A stretch of 64,000 nucleotides of DNA from SAR92 clade bacterium H231 (GTDB lineage Bacteria > Pseudomonadota > Gammaproteobacteria > Pseudomonadales > Porticoccaceae): the NCBI GenBank assembly GCA_025153775.1, contig JAOALC010000001.1:124001-188000 (forward strand). Direction: 5' to 3'. A program made the position numbers and the translations under genes. Below are positions 8,614 to 19,017 of the stretch, one piece after another. The notes under the pieces were generated by a model. The model saw only the letters and a list, made by a program, of their open reading frames with translations. It ran no database searches and had not been told where the DNA came from. Each line of letters opens with the position of its first letter. Position 1 is the first letter of the stretch.

Positions 8614-10017
8614 ATGATGAGTACGGCAATGACCAATGTAATCGCGACTAATCGCAAGACAGCTATCCTTGGCATGGGTGCCACTGGTCTGTCTGCGGCG
8701 CGTTTTCTGGCGTCTATTGGCGACTCATTTGTGTTTGCCGATAGCCGCAGCGAGCCGCCTAGATTGCAGGAGGTCAAGGATCAGTATCCAGAGACTCCCG
8801 TGGTATTGGGGGACTTTGATCGCGATCTGCTGGCCCATATGGACCGCGCCCTGGTCAGCCCAGGCATCTCCCTAGAGGAGCCCGCCCTGGTTGCGGCTCG
8901 AGAAAATGGCGTTGAGCTTATTGGCGATCTAGAACTATTTTTACAGCATGCCAAAGCGCCAGTAATAGGTATTACTGGGTCCAATGGCAAAAGCACTGTG
9001 ACCACATTGCTGGGTGCCATGGCAGAGGCCAGCGGTCTGAATGTGGCAGTGGGCGGTAATCTGGGTGTACCCATGCTGGATCTACTAGACGACCAGCACC
9101 AGCTCTATGTACTTGAGCTATCGAGTTTTCAGCTTGAGCTGCTCAATGATAGTCGTGGCGCCATAGTGGCTCTACTCAATGTATCTCCAGATCATATGGA
9201 TCGCTATGCGGGTTTGCAGCAATACCATGCGGCTAAGCACCGTATTTTCCGTGGTGCCAGTAAAGCGGTAGTCAATCGCGACGACCAGTTAACCAAGCCC
9301 CTGCTGAGCAGCGATGTGGAGCTGACAAGCTTTGGGCTCAACCAGCCCGATCTGGGTGAGTTCGGTATTCTGGAAGGGCTGGAGCAGGGTTATTTAGCTC
9401 GGGGTATTGAGCGGCTGATGCCTATTTCTGAGGTGGCACTCAAGGGGACCCATAATCTTGCCAATGCTCTGGCTGCCCTGGCCCTGGGTTGTGCTGCTGG
9501 ACTGCCTGTGCAGGCTATGTGCGAGACCCTTAAAACCTACAGAGGCCTGCCTCACCGCTGTGAAAATGTAGCTGAAATTAATGGCGTACTTTATATAGAT
9601 GATTCAAAAGGCACCAATCTGGGTGCCACAGAGGCTGCGCTGGAAGGTTTTGGCAGTGTTGAGCGCAAGAACCTTATTCTGATCGCCGGGGGGCAGGGCA
9701 AGGATCAAGATTTTTCTGGCTTGCAGTCTACCGCGGCAAAATACCTGAAGCAGGCACTATTGTTGGGCCAGGACGCAGCTCAGATTGATCGGGCCATAAA
9801 GCATGTCTGCGATACTCAGCTGGTTGATTCCATGCAGTCGGCAGTTGAACTAGCTGCCAGAGTTGCAACCGCCGGAGATATTGTTCTGCTGTCACCTGCC
9901 TGTGCAAGCTTCGATATGTTTTCAGGCTTTGAGGAGCGCGGTCTCTGCTTTCAGCGGGCCGTAGCCAACTTGCCTGGAGCCCAACAGCCAGAGTCTGGAG
10001 GGCAGCTATGCAGTTAG
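8614..10017 (+). CDS. murD: UDP-MurNAc-L-alanine:D-glutamate ligase MurD
   Basis: MurD adds D-glutamate to UDP-MurNAc-L-Ala. The 467-residue protein shows the N-terminal Rossmann domain (TAILGMGATGLSAARFLAS), the ATP loop ITGSNGKSTVTTLL, the ELSSFQLE motif, HMDRYAGLQQY and the C-terminal LLSPACASFDMFSGFEERG. Several starts are possible: ATG at 8614, 8617 and 8629. The first lies 3 bases after the mraY stop. The last 10 bases overlap ftsW. Confidence 0.96.
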   Translation: MMSTAMTNVIATNRKTAILGMGATGLSAARFLASIGDSFVFADSRSEPPRLQEVKDQYPETPVVLGDFDRDLLAHMDRALVSPGISLEEPALVAARENGVELIGDLELFLQHAKAPVIGITGSNGKSTVTTLLGAMAEASGLNVAVGGNLGVPMLDLLDDQHQLYVLELSSFQLELLNDSRGAIVALLNVSPDHMDRYAGLQQYHAAKHRIFRGASKAVVNRDDQLTKPLLSSDVELTSFGLNQPDLGEFGILEGLEQGYLARGIERLMPISEVALKGTHNLANALAALALGCAAGLPVQAMCETLKTYRGLPHRCENVAEINGVLYIDDSKGTNLGATEAALEGFGSVERKNLILIAGGQGKDQDFSGLQSTAAKYLKQALLLGQDAAQIDRAIKHVCDTQLVDSMQSAVELAARVATAGDIVLLSPACASFDMFSGFEERGLCFQRAVANLPGAQQPESGGQLCS

Positions 10018-11186
10018 TATTGCCTTTCAAACAATTGAGTCTGTCGCAAACTCAGTGGCATCTGGATATGCGCCTGCTGTTGCCGGTATTGGCGCTGCTG
10101 TCCATAGGTTTGATTATGGTGGCCTCGGCATCATTTAGCTTTGCCGAACACAGGCTCGGCGATCAACTGTTCTTTTTTAAACGCCATCTGGCCTATTTGC
10201 TGATTGCAGCTGGGGCTATGGCTGTAGGCTTTTTTGTCTCGCCATCGGTCTGGGCTAACTATGGTCGTCTGTGGATTTTGCTGGCTGTATTTCTGCTGAT
10301 TATTGTGCTGATTCCAGGTATTGGCCGCGAAGTTAACGGCAGCCGCCGCTGGCTGGCATTTGCCGGCTTTACCCTGCAGGTGTCCGAGCTGGTCAAGGTT
10401 GCCACCGTAGTATTTTTGGCTGCACATCTGGAGAAACATCGCGATACCCTCAGTGATGACTGGCGCGAGTTTTTTAAGTTAATAGCAGTGATTGTGGTGC
10501 TGTCGATACTGCTGCTTATGGAGCCTGATTTTGGTTCGGCGGTAACGCTGAGTTGCACCTTTATGGCGCTATTGTTTTTGGGTGGTTCACATATCCGCCA
10601 GTTTAGTCTGGTGTTTGCGGCTGGGCTGCTTGCCATAGGTGCGCTGGCCTATACGGCTCCCTATCGGCTTGAGCGCCTTGCCACCTATTTAGACCCCTGG
10701 GCTGACCCCTTTAATGCCGGCTATCAGCTAATTCAGTCGCTGATAGCCTTTGGCCGCGGTGAATGGTTTGGCGTGGGGCTGGGTCAGTCAGTACAGAAAA
10801 TGCTCTATCTACCAGAGGCTCATACTGATTTTGTATTTGCCATTTTTGCTGAAGAATTTGGTTTTGTTGGCGTGCTCTGTTTGATGAGCCTCTATGTGCT
10901 GCTAATTTTGCGTGTACTGCAGCTGGGCAAGCTGGCGATTGGCCGCAAAAATTGGTATGCCGCCTTTGTGCTGATTGGCTTCGGATTGCTGCTCAGTGGC
11001 CAGACCTTTATTAATTTGGGGGTCAATGCAGGGCTGTTGCCCACCAAAGGTTTAACTCTGCCCTTTGTCAGCTACGGCGGCAGCAGCTTGCTGGTTTGCT
11101 GCGCCATGATTGGCATGATGCTGAGATTTGCCCATGAGTTCCAGTCACCTGCAGCTGCAGTCAGGAGGCCTAGATATGGGAAATAA
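10008..11186 (+). CDS. ftsW: Septal peptidoglycan glycosyltransferase FtsW
   Basis: FtsW is a SEDS-family lipid II polymerase of the divisome, partner of FtsI. The 392-residue protein has about ten membrane segments. Family hallmarks include GSRRWLAF, the PDFGSAV stretch, the extracytoplasmic LPEAHTDFVFAIFAEEFGF and the C-terminal LPFVSYGGSSLL. The start ATG lies inside the end of murD, and the gene overlaps the murG start by 11 bases. Confidence 0.97.
   Translation: MQLVLPFKQLSLSQTQWHLDMRLLLPVLALLSIGLIMVASASFSFAEHRLGDQLFFFKRHLAYLLIAAGAMAVGFFVSPSVWANYGRLWILLAVFLLIIVLIPGIGREVNGSRRWLAFAGFTLQVSELVKVATVVFLAAHLEKHRDTLSDDWREFFKLIAVIVVLSILLLMEPDFGSAVTLSCTFMALLFLGGSHIRQFSLVFAAGLLAIGALAYTAPYRLERLATYLDPWADPFNAGYQLIQSLIAFGRGEWFGVGLGQSVQKMLYLPEAHTDFVFAIFAEEFGFVGVLCLMSLYVLLILRVLQLGKLAIGRKNWYAAFVLIGFGLLLSGQTFINLGVNAGLLPTKGLTLPFVSYGGSSLLVCCAMIGMMLRFAHEFQSPAAAVRRPRYGK
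11163..11168 (+). promoter_or_regulatory. Strong ribosome binding site fixing the murG start
   Basis: AGGAGG lies 7 bases before the ATG at 11176 and inside the 3' end of ftsW. It supports that ATG over the one at 11128, which has no such site and lies 59 bases inside ftsW. Confidence 0.85.
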
Positions 11187-12288
11187 GCCCGCCTTAGAGA
11201 GTGATTTTAGAGTGATGATTATGGCCGGTGGCACCGGTGGACATGTGTTCCCGGCCCTGGCCGTTGCCGAGCGGCTGCGCACTAAGAATGTGAAGCTTTC
11301 ATGGTTGGGTACCAGCCGCGGCATCGAGTCTGAGTTGGTGCCAGCCAATAATATTGAGCTGCACCATCTGAGTATTGAGGGTATACGCGGCCGCGGATTT
11401 GCCGCGCTATTTAAGGCTCCGCTACTTCTGCTGCGCTCTATTAGTCAGGCATTCAAGGTTCTGTCTGAATTTAAGCCCACGGTGGTATTGGGTATGGGTG
11501 GGTTTGCTTCAGGTCCAGGTGCAGTGGCGGCTAAGTTAAAAGGTATTCCAGTGGTTATACATGAGCAAAACTCTGTGGCTGGAACCACCAACAAGTTATC
11601 GGCAACCATAGCTGCTCGGGTAATGCAGGGCTTCCCGGATACATTGTCTAAAGGCGAGTGGTGTGGCAATCCGGTGCGACCTGAAATAGCACAGCTGGCT
11701 CCGCCCCAGGAGCGTTTTGCTGCGCGCAGTGGTAGTAATCGTGTATTAGTTCTGGGTGGCAGCAGGGGGGCGCTGGCAATTAATAATTTATTGCCCAGGG
11801 CTCTGGCTCAGATGGATGGCAACCAGCGTCCAGATGTGCTGCACCAGACGGGCAGTGCTCACTGGCAGGCTACCTGCGACCAGTACAGGCAGCAGGGCCT
11901 GAAAATAATAGATCAGCAGCTGGAGGTTGTGCCCTTTATCGATGATATGGCGGGGGCTTACGACTGGGCTGACTTTGTTATCTGTCGCAGCGGTGCTCTA
12001 ACTGTTGCCGAGTTAACTTCTGCGGGCCTGGGCGCTCTGTTAATTCCTTTTCCCCATGCCATAGACGACCACCAGACTAAAAATGCCGACTGGCTGGTTG
12101 CCCGGGGTGCGGCGAAATTATTGCAGCAGTCTGATCTGACCGACCAGTTGCTAGCTGAGCAGATCAGCCTGCTGTGCAGTGCGCCAAAGCTGCGTCTGGA
12201 TATGGCCATGCGCGCTCGAGAGCTTGCGCAAAATGATGCTGCCCAGCGAGTTGCAGATGTCTGTTTGGAGGTGGGTTATGAACGCTAA
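11176..12288 (+). CDS. murG: UDP-GlcNAc:lipid I N-acetylglucosaminyltransferase MurG
   Basis: MurG is the peripheral glycosyltransferase that turns lipid I into lipid II. With the start at 11176 the protein has 370 residues, near the usual 355-360. The N-terminal glycine loop [14 protein letters not shown], the second glycine-rich loop [22 protein letters not shown], and the donor-site [15 protein letters not shown] are present. A longer reading from 11128 adds 16 residues unlike the family. Its end overlaps the murC start by 11 bases. Confidence 0.96.
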   Translation: MGNKPALESDFRVMIMAGGTGGHVFPALAVAERLRTKNVKLSWLGTSRGIESELVPANNIELHHLSIEGIRGRGFAALFKAPLLLLRSISQAFKVLSEFKPTVVLGMGGFASGPGAVAAKLKGIPVVIHEQNSVAGTTNKLSATIAARVMQGFPDTLSKGEWCGNPVRPEIAQLAPPQERFAARSGSNRVLVLGGSRGALAINNLLPRALAQMDGNQRPDVLHQTGSAHWQATCDQYRQQGLKIIDQQLEVVPFIDDMAGAYDWADFVICRSGALTVAELTSAGLGALLIPFPHAIDDHQTKNADWLVARGAAKLLQQSDLTDQLLAEQISLLCSAPKLRLDMAMRARELAQNDAAQRVADVCLEVGYER

Positions 12289-13720
12289 TATCAACTTCCA
12301 GGTTCCAGAGATGCGTCGCATCCGCCGCATTCACTTTGTGGGTATTGGTGGCAGCGGTATGTCTGGTATTGCTGAGGTGCTGCTGAATCAGGGCTACGAG
12401 ATCAGTGGTTCTGATATAGGGGTTAACCCCAGTGTGCGACGCCTGACTGAGGCAGGTGCCGAGATCTTTATCGGTCATAGTGACAGCAATATTCAGGGCG
12501 CCGATGTTGTGGTTCAGTCTTCAGCTGTCACCATAGAGAACCCAGAGATTGCCAGTGCTCGAGAGCTGGGTATTCCTGTGGTGCGACGCGCGGAGATGCT
12601 CGCCGAGTTGATGCGTTACCGCCATGGCATCGCTATTGCCGGCACCCATGGCAAGACCACAACCACCAGTTTAATCACTGCGATCTTAGCGGAGGACGGC
12701 CGCGACCCCACCTTTGTTGTAGGCGGCAGGGTGAATAGTGCAGGCACCAATGCCAAGCTGGGTGGCAGTCGCTATCTGGTGGCCGAGGCCGATGAAAGTG
12801 ACGCCTCATTCCTGCATCTGCAGCCTATGGTTTCGGTAGTGACTAATATAGAAGCGGACCATATGGAAACCTATGGCTTCGACTTTGAAGTCATGAAAAA
12901 AACCTATATCGAGTTTCTCCACAATCTGCCGTTCTATGGTTTGGCGGTAATGTGTATTGATGATCAGGTGATTCGCGATCTGCTGGTCGATGTAGCCCGG
13001 CCCATGCTGACCTATGGGTTCAGCGAAGATGCAGGCTACAAAATACACAGCCTGCAGGCGGACAAACGCCATTCAAGCTTTGTGATTGACCGGCCAGATG
13101 GCAAGACCTCGCTGTCCATCAAGCTCAATATTCCCGGGCGCCACAATGCTCTAAATGCTGCGGCTGCTATAGCTGTGGCCACGGATGAAGGTATTTCAGA
13201 TCAGGCAATTATTGCCGGTCTGGAGAAATTCGCCGGGGTGGGGCGCAGATTTGAAATTATTGGCGACTACCCAGTAACCGATGGCGAAGCCATGCTGGTG
13301 GATGACTATGGTCATCATCCCACAGAGGTCAAGGCCACCATTGATGCTGTGCGAGATGGCTGGCCCGAGAAGCGACTGGTTATGGTCTTTCAGCCCCATC
13401 GCTACAGCCGTACTCGCGATCTCTACGAAGACTTTGTCAATGTATTGGCTCAGGTTGATGTGTTGCTGGTGCTGGATGTGTATCCGGCGGGAGAGGAGGC
13501 CATTGCCGGAGCTGGCAGTAAAAACCTGTGCGGCAGTATTCGCCAGCGCGGTGGCATAGACCCTATCTATGTAGAGCAAATTGAAGATGTGCCCAATTTA
13601 CTGGCCGAGCTTGTTCGCGGCGGCGATCTGGTGCTTACCCAGGGTGCTGGCAGCGTCAGCAAATTAGTTGCCATGCTGGCAGATAGCAAGTTGCTGCCTA
13701 TTACAGAGGATCAGCTATGA
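12278..13720 (+). CDS. murC: UDP-MurNAc:L-alanine ligase MurC
   Basis: MurC starts the peptide stem by adding L-alanine to UDP-MurNAc. The start at 12278, after GGAGGT (12267-12272), gives 480 residues beginning just before the nucleotide-binding [13 protein letters not shown]; an open frame from 12179 would run far into murG and adds unrelated residues. The ATP loop is [11 protein letters not shown], followed by EADESDASF, the adenine-region [13 protein letters not shown], and [11 protein letters not shown] with FQPHRYSRT in the C-terminal domain. It overlaps ddlB by 4 bases (ATGA). Confidence 0.97.
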   Translation: MNANINFQVPEMRRIRRIHFVGIGGSGMSGIAEVLLNQGYEISGSDIGVNPSVRRLTEAGAEIFIGHSDSNIQGADVVVQSSAVTIENPEIASARELGIPVVRRAEMLAELMRYRHGIAIAGTHGKTTTTSLITAILAEDGRDPTFVVGGRVNSAGTNAKLGGSRYLVAEADESDASFLHLQPMVSVVTNIEADHMETYGFDFEVMKKTYIEFLHNLPFYGLAVMCIDDQVIRDLLVDVARPMLTYGFSEDAGYKIHSLQADKRHSSFVIDRPDGKTSLSIKLNIPGRHNALNAAAAIAVATDEGISDQAIIAGLEKFAGVGRRFEIIGDYPVTDGEAMLVDDYGHHPTEVKATIDAVRDGWPEKRLVMVFQPHRYSRTRDLYEDFVNVLAQVDVLLVLDVYPAGEEAIAGAGSKNLCGSIRQRGGIDPIYVEQIEDVPNLLAELVRGGDLVLTQGAGSVSKLVAMLADSKLLPITEDQL

Positions 13721-14640
13721 CAGCCTCTTCTGCAATAACCTCATTTGGCCGTGTTGGGCTGCTTTATGGCGGTACCTCTTCAGAGCGAGAAATATCGTTG
13801 ATGAGCGGTGAAGCGGTGCACAGAGCCATGCTCGATTTGGGTATTGAGGTAGTAGCCATTGATGCAGGTGAAGATTTGCTTCAGTTACTCCCGACCCACA
13901 ATCTGGATCTGGTGTTTATCGCCCTTCACGGACCTGGTGGCGAAGATGGCACATTGCAGGGCGCCCTGGAATATCTGGGTATTCCCTATACCGGCAGCGG
14001 TGTGCTGGCCTCAGCGCTTGCCATGGACAAGCTGCGCTGCAAGCAAATGTGGCAGGGCATAGGCCTGCCCACGGCAGACTTTGCCGTGTTAGATGAACAG
14101 TCAAACTGGCCGCAAATAATGCAGCGCTTGGGGGGCAAAGCCATGGTCAAGCCCGCCTGTGAGGGATCCAGTATCGGCATGAGTCGCGCAGAGACCCCAG
14201 AGCAGTTGCAGCAGGCTTGGGCCGAGGCGGCGCGCTTTGCGGCCACGGTAATTGCGGAGCCTCTGATGGAGGGCGATGAGTACACAGTAGCTATTCTTGG
14301 CGATCAGGTACTGCCCTCTATCCGCATTGAGGCCAGCGAAGTGTTCTACGACTATCAGGCCAAATACTTTAGCGATGAGACGCAATATTTCTGTCCCTCT
14401 GGCCTGACAGCAGAGCGCGAATCTGAACTTCGCGAGCTGTCCATGAGCGCTTTTAAGACTGTTGGCTGCTCAGGCTGGGGTCGCGTAGATGTGATGGTAG
14501 ACAACCAGGGTCTATTTCAGCTGTTAGAGGTCAATACAGTGCCTGGTATGACTGGTCACAGCCTAGTGCCTATGGCAGCTCAGGCAGCGGGCCTCGACTT
14601 TCAGCAGCTGGTGCAGGCTATTTTGCAGGAGGCCGTCTAA
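13717..14640 (+). CDS. ddlB: D-alanine:D-alanine ligase DdlB
   Basis: Ddl makes the D-Ala-D-Ala dipeptide used by MurF. The 307-residue ATP-grasp enzyme shows [14 protein letters not shown] at the N terminus, [12 protein letters not shown], the GYTGSG-like [16 protein letters not shown], the [12 protein letters not shown] loop and the C-terminal [16 protein letters not shown] metal site. The stop overlaps the ftsQ start by one base. Being in the dcw cluster it corresponds to ddlB rather than ddlA. Confidence 0.96.
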   Translation: MTASSAITSFGRVGLLYGGTSSEREISLMSGEAVHRAMLDLGIEVVAIDAGEDLLQLLPTHNLDLVFIALHGPGGEDGTLQGALEYLGIPYTGSGVLASALAMDKLRCKQMWQGIGLPTADFAVLDEQSNWPQIMQRLGGKAMVKPACEGSSIGMSRAETPEQLQQAWAEAARFAATVIAEPLMEGDEYTVAILGDQVLPSIRIEASEVFYDYQAKYFSDETQYFCPSGLTAERESELRELSMSAFKTVGCSGWGRVDVMVDNQGLFQLLEVNTVPGMTGHSLVPMAAQAAGLDFQQLVQAILQEAV

Positions 14641-15449
14641 TGGCCAGACAGAATCGTCGCGGTGCCAATCGACAGCAGCAGACAGAAGTCAGCTCCTCTG
14701 AGGGTTTCATGGAAAACCTCTCCAGACTGGTGATGTTAGCGTTGTTTGTCACAGTGCTCTATGGCGGCAAACTGGTGTTTGATCAGCTGGATAGACCACT
14801 GACCCAGGTCATGGTAGGCGGCGACTTTAACTATATGCAGCCAGAGGATCTGGCCCAGTTGGTCAGTGCAGAAATCGATGGTGGTTTTCTCAGGGTAGAT
14901 CTCAATCATCTGCGTCAGGTGCTACAGGACCACTCCTGGGTTGACCATGTGAGTATTCGTCGCCAGTGGCCATCGACATTGCGTGTTGAGGTTACTGAAG
15001 AGGTACCCATTGCCCGCTGGGGTAATGAGGGCTTCCTCAATCGCCTGGGAGTGGAACTAGCCATAGCAGACAACAGCACATTGCGCAGTTTGCCTGTATT
15101 GACCGCGGACTATGGCACCTCGGCAGAAATGATGCAGCACTATAAATTGCTCGCAGAGTTACTGCTGCCCACGGGGTTAAAGTTGATCAAAATGCAGCGA
15201 GACCATATGGGCGCCTGGCGAGTGGAGACCGATGAGGGTATCGAGTTAGTGCTGGGGCGCGAGCAGGTTGGCGAAAAAATTAAACGCTTGGCTCTGGTGT
15301 GGGAGTCGGGGCTGAGTCAACAGGTAAAGCAAATCAAAACCATAGACCTGCGTTATCCCAATGGATTGGCCGTGGCTTGGAAAGACGGTTCATTGGTTGA
15401 CGCAGATTGGAACACAAAGCAAAACGCAGTTTCGACTGTGCGGGTATAA
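14640..15449 (+). CDS. ftsQ: Cell division protein FtsQ
   Basis: FtsQ is a bitopic divisome protein that binds FtsL and FtsB. The 269-residue protein has a basic cytoplasmic tail, one membrane segment around residues 28-45 (LVMLALFVTVLYGGKLVF), a POTRA domain and the beta domain characteristic of FtsQ. The motif DHSWVDHVSIRRQWPSTLRV in the POTRA/beta boundary is conserved in the family. It starts in the ddlB stop (TAATG) and ends 22 bases before ftsA. Confidence 0.94.
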   Translation: MARQNRRGANRQQQTEVSSSEGFMENLSRLVMLALFVTVLYGGKLVFDQLDRPLTQVMVGGDFNYMQPEDLAQLVSAEIDGGFLRVDLNHLRQVLQDHSWVDHVSIRRQWPSTLRVEVTEEVPIARWGNEGFLNRLGVELAIADNSTLRSLPVLTADYGTSAEMMQHYKLLAELLLPTGLKLIKMQRDHMGAWRVETDEGIELVLGREQVGEKIKRLALVWESGLSQQVKQIKTIDLRYPNGLAVAWKDGSLVDADWNTKQNAVSTVRV

Positions 15450-15471
15450 AGCGAACTGCCGAGGAAAAATT

Positions 15472-16716
15472 ATGGCTAACACCAACGAAGAAAATATGAT
15501 TGTGGCACTGGATATAGGCACCTCCAAAGTGGTGGCCATTGTCGGTGCTATCAGTGCCAATGGCGACCTGGAGATTGTGGGTACTGGTATGAACCGATCC
15601 TCCGGGCTCAAGAAAGGCGTAGTGGTCAATATTGAGGCCACAGTGAACTCCATTCAGCGAGCCATTGAGGAGGCTGAGCTAATGGCCGGCTGTTCAATTC
15701 ACTCGGTTTACGCAGGCATTGCCGGAAGCCATATTCGCAGCCTGAATTCCCACGGTATCGTGGCTATCCGTGATCGAGAGGTGCAGTCGCTGGATGTTGA
15801 GCGGGTGATAGATGCGGCTCGAGCTGTAGCCATTCCAGCCGATCAAGAGATTCTCCATGTTCTGCCCCAGGAATACATTATTGATGAGCAGGAAGGCGTG
15901 CATGAGCCCATTGGTATGTCGGGGGTGCGCCTGGAGGCCAAGGTACATCTGGTGACCTGTGCTGCCAACGCCGCACAGAACATCAAAAAATGTATCCGCC
16001 GCTGTGGGCTGGAAGTCGATGAGATAGCCCTGGAGCAGCTCGCTTCCAGTTATGCGGTGCTGACTGATGACGAAAAACAACTGGGTGTGGCACTGGTGGA
16101 TATTGGTGGAGGTACCACAGATATCGCCATCTTTACCGAGGGTGCCATTCGCCATACAGGTGTAATTCCCATCGCCGGTGACCAGGTGACCAATGATATA
16201 GCCATGGCTCTGCGCACACCCACGCCCCATGCCGAAGAGCTGAAAATTAAATATGCCTGTGCCCTGGCCAAACTGGCCCGTCCGGAAGAGACGGTCAAGG
16301 TGCCCAGCGTGGGTGACCGCGAGCCCCGTGATATGTCGAGACAGCTGCTGGCCGAAGTGGTAGAGCCCAGATATGACGAATTATTTACCCTGGTTCAGGC
16401 AGAGCTTCGCCGCAGCGGTTATGAAGAATTGATTGCCGCTGGTGTGGTGCTAACCGGCGGTACATCGAAGATGGAAGGTGTCACCGAACTGGCAGAGGAA
16501 ATATTCCATATGCCAGTGCGAATAGGTACACCGGTCAATGTAAAAGGACTGTCGGATATTGTTAACAATCCTATCTATTCGACAGGAGTTGGACTGTTGC
16601 ACTTTGGTGTTCAGCAACAGCGTAAGGACGGGTTTGTGAACGGTGCTGGCAACGGCAAAAAGCAAACCAATGCCACTCTGGAAAAAATAAAAGGTTGGTT
16701 CCAGGGCGGTGTTTAG
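15472..16716 (+). CDS. ftsA: Cell division protein FtsA
   Basis: FtsA is an actin-like ATPase that tethers FtsZ to the membrane and recruits later division proteins. The start at 15472, preceded by GAGG at 15461-15464, gives 414 residues; an open frame from 15361 would run through ftsQ. The phosphate-1 motif IVALDIGTSKVVAIVG, the FtsA-specific 1C domain, the phosphate-2 motif LVDIGGGTTDIAIF and the adenosine motif VLTGGTSKMEGV are seen. The C-terminal LEKIKGWFQGGV is the amphipathic membrane-targeting helix. ftsZ follows after 59 bases. Confidence 0.97.
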   Translation: MANTNEENMIVALDIGTSKVVAIVGAISANGDLEIVGTGMNRSSGLKKGVVVNIEATVNSIQRAIEEAELMAGCSIHSVYAGIAGSHIRSLNSHGIVAIRDREVQSLDVERVIDAARAVAIPADQEILHVLPQEYIIDEQEGVHEPIGMSGVRLEAKVHLVTCAANAAQNIKKCIRRCGLEVDEIALEQLASSYAVLTDDEKQLGVALVDIGGGTTDIAIFTEGAIRHTGVIPIAGDQVTNDIAMALRTPTPHAEELKIKYACALAKLARPEETVKVPSVGDREPRDMSRQLLAEVVEPRYDELFTLVQAELRRSGYEELIAAGVVLTGGTSKMEGVTELAEEIFHMPVRIGTPVNVKGLSDIVNNPIYSTGVGLLHFGVQQQRKDGFVNGAGNGKKQTNATLEKIKGWFQGGV

Positions 16717-16775
16717 TTGTCACGGATGACTGTGACTGTGAAATTTAATTGTGAGGCGCAAATAAGGGGAAACCT

Positions 16776-17948
16776 ATGTTCGAATTAGTAGACAGCATTC
16801 CAAAGAATGCAGAAATCAAAGTAGTAGGCGTTGGCGGCGGCGGTGGTAACGCAGTTCGCCATATGATGGACAGTAATATAGATGGTGTGCACTTTATCTG
16901 TGCTAACACAGATGCTCAGTCGCTCAATGACCTGGGCGAAGCCACCATACTGCAGCTGGGAGGCACATTGACCAAAGGCCTGGGTGCCGGTGCCAATCCT
17001 GAGGTGGGCCGCGAGGCCGCTCTGGAAGATAAAGAGCGCATAGCCCAGGTGCTTGAGGGCGCCGATATGGTGTTTATTACCGCCGGCATGGGTGGTGGCA
17101 CGGGCACAGGTGGCGCACCGGTTATCGCCGAAGTTGCCAAGCAGATGGGCATACTGACCGTGGGTGTAGTCACCAGACCCTTCTCTTTTGAGGGTCGCAA
17201 GCGCATGGCTATTGCCGATGCAGGTATTGCTGCACTTAAAGAGCGCGTCGACTCGCTGATTATTGTTCCCAATGAAAAGCTGCTGCAGGTGCTGGGCAAA
17301 GAGATGACGGTAATCAATGCCTTTAAACAGGCCAATGATGTGTTATTTGGCGCTGTGCAGGGTATTACTGACCTGATTTTGCTCGATGGCCTGATCAATG
17401 TGGATTTCGCCGATGTGCGCACTGTCATGTCAGAAATGGGCATGGCAATGATGGGCACAGGCGAGGCCAGCGGCCAGGACCGCGCCATTGTAGCTGCCGA
17501 GGGAGCAATCAAATGCCCACTGCTGGAAGATATCAATCTTCAGGGCGCCAAAGGGATACTGGTCAATATCACCAGTGGTTACGACCTGACCCTGGGTGAA
17601 TTCGAGGATGTGGGTAACACCATTCGCGAATTTGCCGATGAGGATGCCACCATTATAGTCGGCAGTGTCTTCGAGCCCGAGCTCAATGACCAGCTGCGCG
17701 TCACCGTGGTAGCCACAGGTCTGCGCAACCCAGGGGTAAAGACTGGGCCCAGAGGCGTGGTTATAGATAACCCACCACCGCGCAAACTGGGCGGAGATAT
17801 TGATTACAACCGCCTGGACAAGCCAACGGTCAATCGTCGCAGCAGTATTGGTGGCGGTGACTCCACAGCGAGAAAGATAGAAACACAGCCTGATTCAGAG
17901 ATGGATTACTTTGAAGTGCCGGCTTTTTTGCGCAAACAGGCGGATTAA
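16776..17948 (+). CDS. ftsZ: Cell division GTPase FtsZ
   Basis: FtsZ is the tubulin-like GTPase that builds the Z ring. The 390-residue protein has the signature GGGTGTG at 106-112, the N-terminal VVGVGGGGGNAV, the T7 loop region (INVDFADVRTVM) and the C-terminal conserved tail DYFEVPAFLRKQAD that binds FtsA and other partners. The region between about 320 and 370 is the usual variable linker. A ribosome site AAGGGGA precedes the ATG. Confidence 0.98.
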   Translation: MFELVDSIPKNAEIKVVGVGGGGGNAVRHMMDSNIDGVHFICANTDAQSLNDLGEATILQLGGTLTKGLGAGANPEVGREAALEDKERIAQVLEGADMVFITAGMGGGTGTGGAPVIAEVAKQMGILTVGVVTRPFSFEGRKRMAIADAGIAALKERVDSLIIVPNEKLLQVLGKEMTVINAFKQANDVLFGAVQGITDLILLDGLINVDFADVRTVMSEMGMAMMGTGEASGQDRAIVAAEGAIKCPLLEDINLQGAKGILVNITSGYDLTLGEFEDVGNTIREFADEDATIIVGSVFEPELNDQLRVTVVATGLRNPGVKTGPRGVVIDNPPPRKLGGDIDYNRLDKPTVNRRSSIGGGDSTARKIETQPDSEMDYFEVPAFLRKQAD

Positions 17949-17980
17949 TAATCGGCTAAAAAAGCGTCTCGACGCAACGT

Positions 17981-18024
17981 CCTCTATCACCACGCCTCAG
18001 ATTTTAAAATCTTGGTGATAGAGG
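17981..18024. repeat. Nested inverted repeat between ftsZ and lpxC
   Basis: The 12-base arms CCTCTATCACCA (17981-17992) and TGGTGATAGAGG (18013-18024) are perfectly complementary. Between them lies a second, 14-base perfect palindrome AGATTTTAAAATCT (17999-18012). There is no T-run after the outer stem, so this is not a standard terminator. It could be an RNA hairpin ending or shielding the dcw transcript, or a protein-binding site controlling lpxC. Confidence 0.75.
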
Positions 18025-18068
18025 GCTTGTCTGGTAGAATTACTACCTTATAAATCAAAGGTATAGAG

Positions 18069-18974
18069 ATGATCAGACAGCGCACGTTAAAAAATGTTAT
18101 ACGTGCCACCGGTGTGGGTCTCCACACTGGAGATAAAGTCTATCTCACCCTGCATCCCTCAGACCCAGATACTGGCATTGTATTCCGCCGTACAGACCTA
18201 GATCCCATGGTGGAAATTGTTGCCAAAGCGGAGAATGTTGGCGACACCACCATGTCTACAACCCTTGTCAACGGTGATGTTCGGGTGTCTACTGTAGAAC
18301 ATCTGCTGTCTGCTTTAGCCGGGCTGGGTATAGACAATATAATGATCGATGTGTCAGCTGCAGAAATCCCTATTATGGACGGCAGTGCAGGTCCCTTTGT
18401 GTTTTTGCTGCAGTCGGCGGGAATTTTTGAGCAGGATGCGCCGAAGAAGTTTATTCGTATCAAGCGTCCCGTCACGGTCAGGCAGGACGATAAAGTAGCG
18501 ACTTTCAAGCCTTTTGAGGGCTTTAAAGTGAATTTTGCTATTGACTTTGATCACCCAGTGTTCAAACATCAAACCCTGCAGGCGAGTATCGACTTTTCGA
18601 GCACCTCGTTTGTAAAAGAAGTGAGTAGAGCCCGTACCTTCGGCTTTATGCATGAATTTGAATATCTTCGCTCCAAGGGTCTGGCGCGGGGAGGAAGTTT
18701 AGAAAATGCCATTGTTGTAGACGAGTTCGACATTTTGAACGAAGAAGGCTTGCGTTATGATGACGAATTCGTCAAGCATAAGATCCTGGATGCCATTGGT
18801 GACCTCTATCTGCTGGGCAATAGCCTAATAGGTGAGTTCGATGCGCACAAATCGGGACATGGACTAAACAATGCGTCACTAAGAGCATTGATCGCAGAAA
18901 CGGACGCCTGGGAAGTAGTCACATTTGTGGATAATCCGGAAGATGTGCCGATAAGGTATATGCAACCGAATTAA
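18069..18974 (+). CDS. lpxC: UDP-3-O-acyl-N-acetylglucosamine deacetylase LpxC
   Basis: LpxC is the zinc deacetylase that commits UDP-GlcNAc to lipid A. The 301-residue protein shows zinc ligands His78 ([10 protein letters not shown]), His237 and Asp241 (HKILDAIGD), and the N-terminal [18 protein letters not shown] at 18069 has GGTATAGAG upstream. It sits 120 bases after ftsZ beyond a nested inverted repeat, the usual end of a proteobacterial dcw cluster. Confidence 0.98.
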   Translation: MIRQRTLKNVIRATGVGLHTGDKVYLTLHPSDPDTGIVFRRTDLDPMVEIVAKAENVGDTTMSTTLVNGDVRVSTVEHLLSALAGLGIDNIMIDVSAAEIPIMDGSAGPFVFLLQSAGIFEQDAPKKFIRIKRPVTVRQDDKVATFKPFEGFKVNFAIDFDHPVFKHQTLQASIDFSSTSFVKEVSRARTFGFMHEFEYLRSKGLARGGSLENAIVVDEFDILNEEGLRYDDEFVKHKILDAIGDLYLLGNSLIGEFDAHKSGHGLNNASLRALIAETDAWEVVTFVDNPEDVPIRYMQPN

Positions 18975-19017
18975 ACTGTTTTAATAGCGTTTTTGTGAGA
19001 AAAGGTATTACCTTCAA

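Noticed and set aside
12179-12277. Upstream extension of murC by 33 codons
   Set aside because: The extra residues lie in murG coding DNA, do not resemble MurC, and a good ribosome site precedes the later ATG.
16916-17536. Long Ser/Thr/Pro-rich minus-strand frame over ftsZ, and similar ones over lpxC, secA and argJ
   Set aside because: These are reverse-strand shadows of highly biased coding sequence with no start signals and no recognisable domain.
18027-18054. TTGTCT-N16-TATAAA as a promoter of lpxC
   Set aside because: It would start transcription within about 8 bases of the ATG, leaving no room for a ribosome site. It remains possible for a leaderless start but is not supported.
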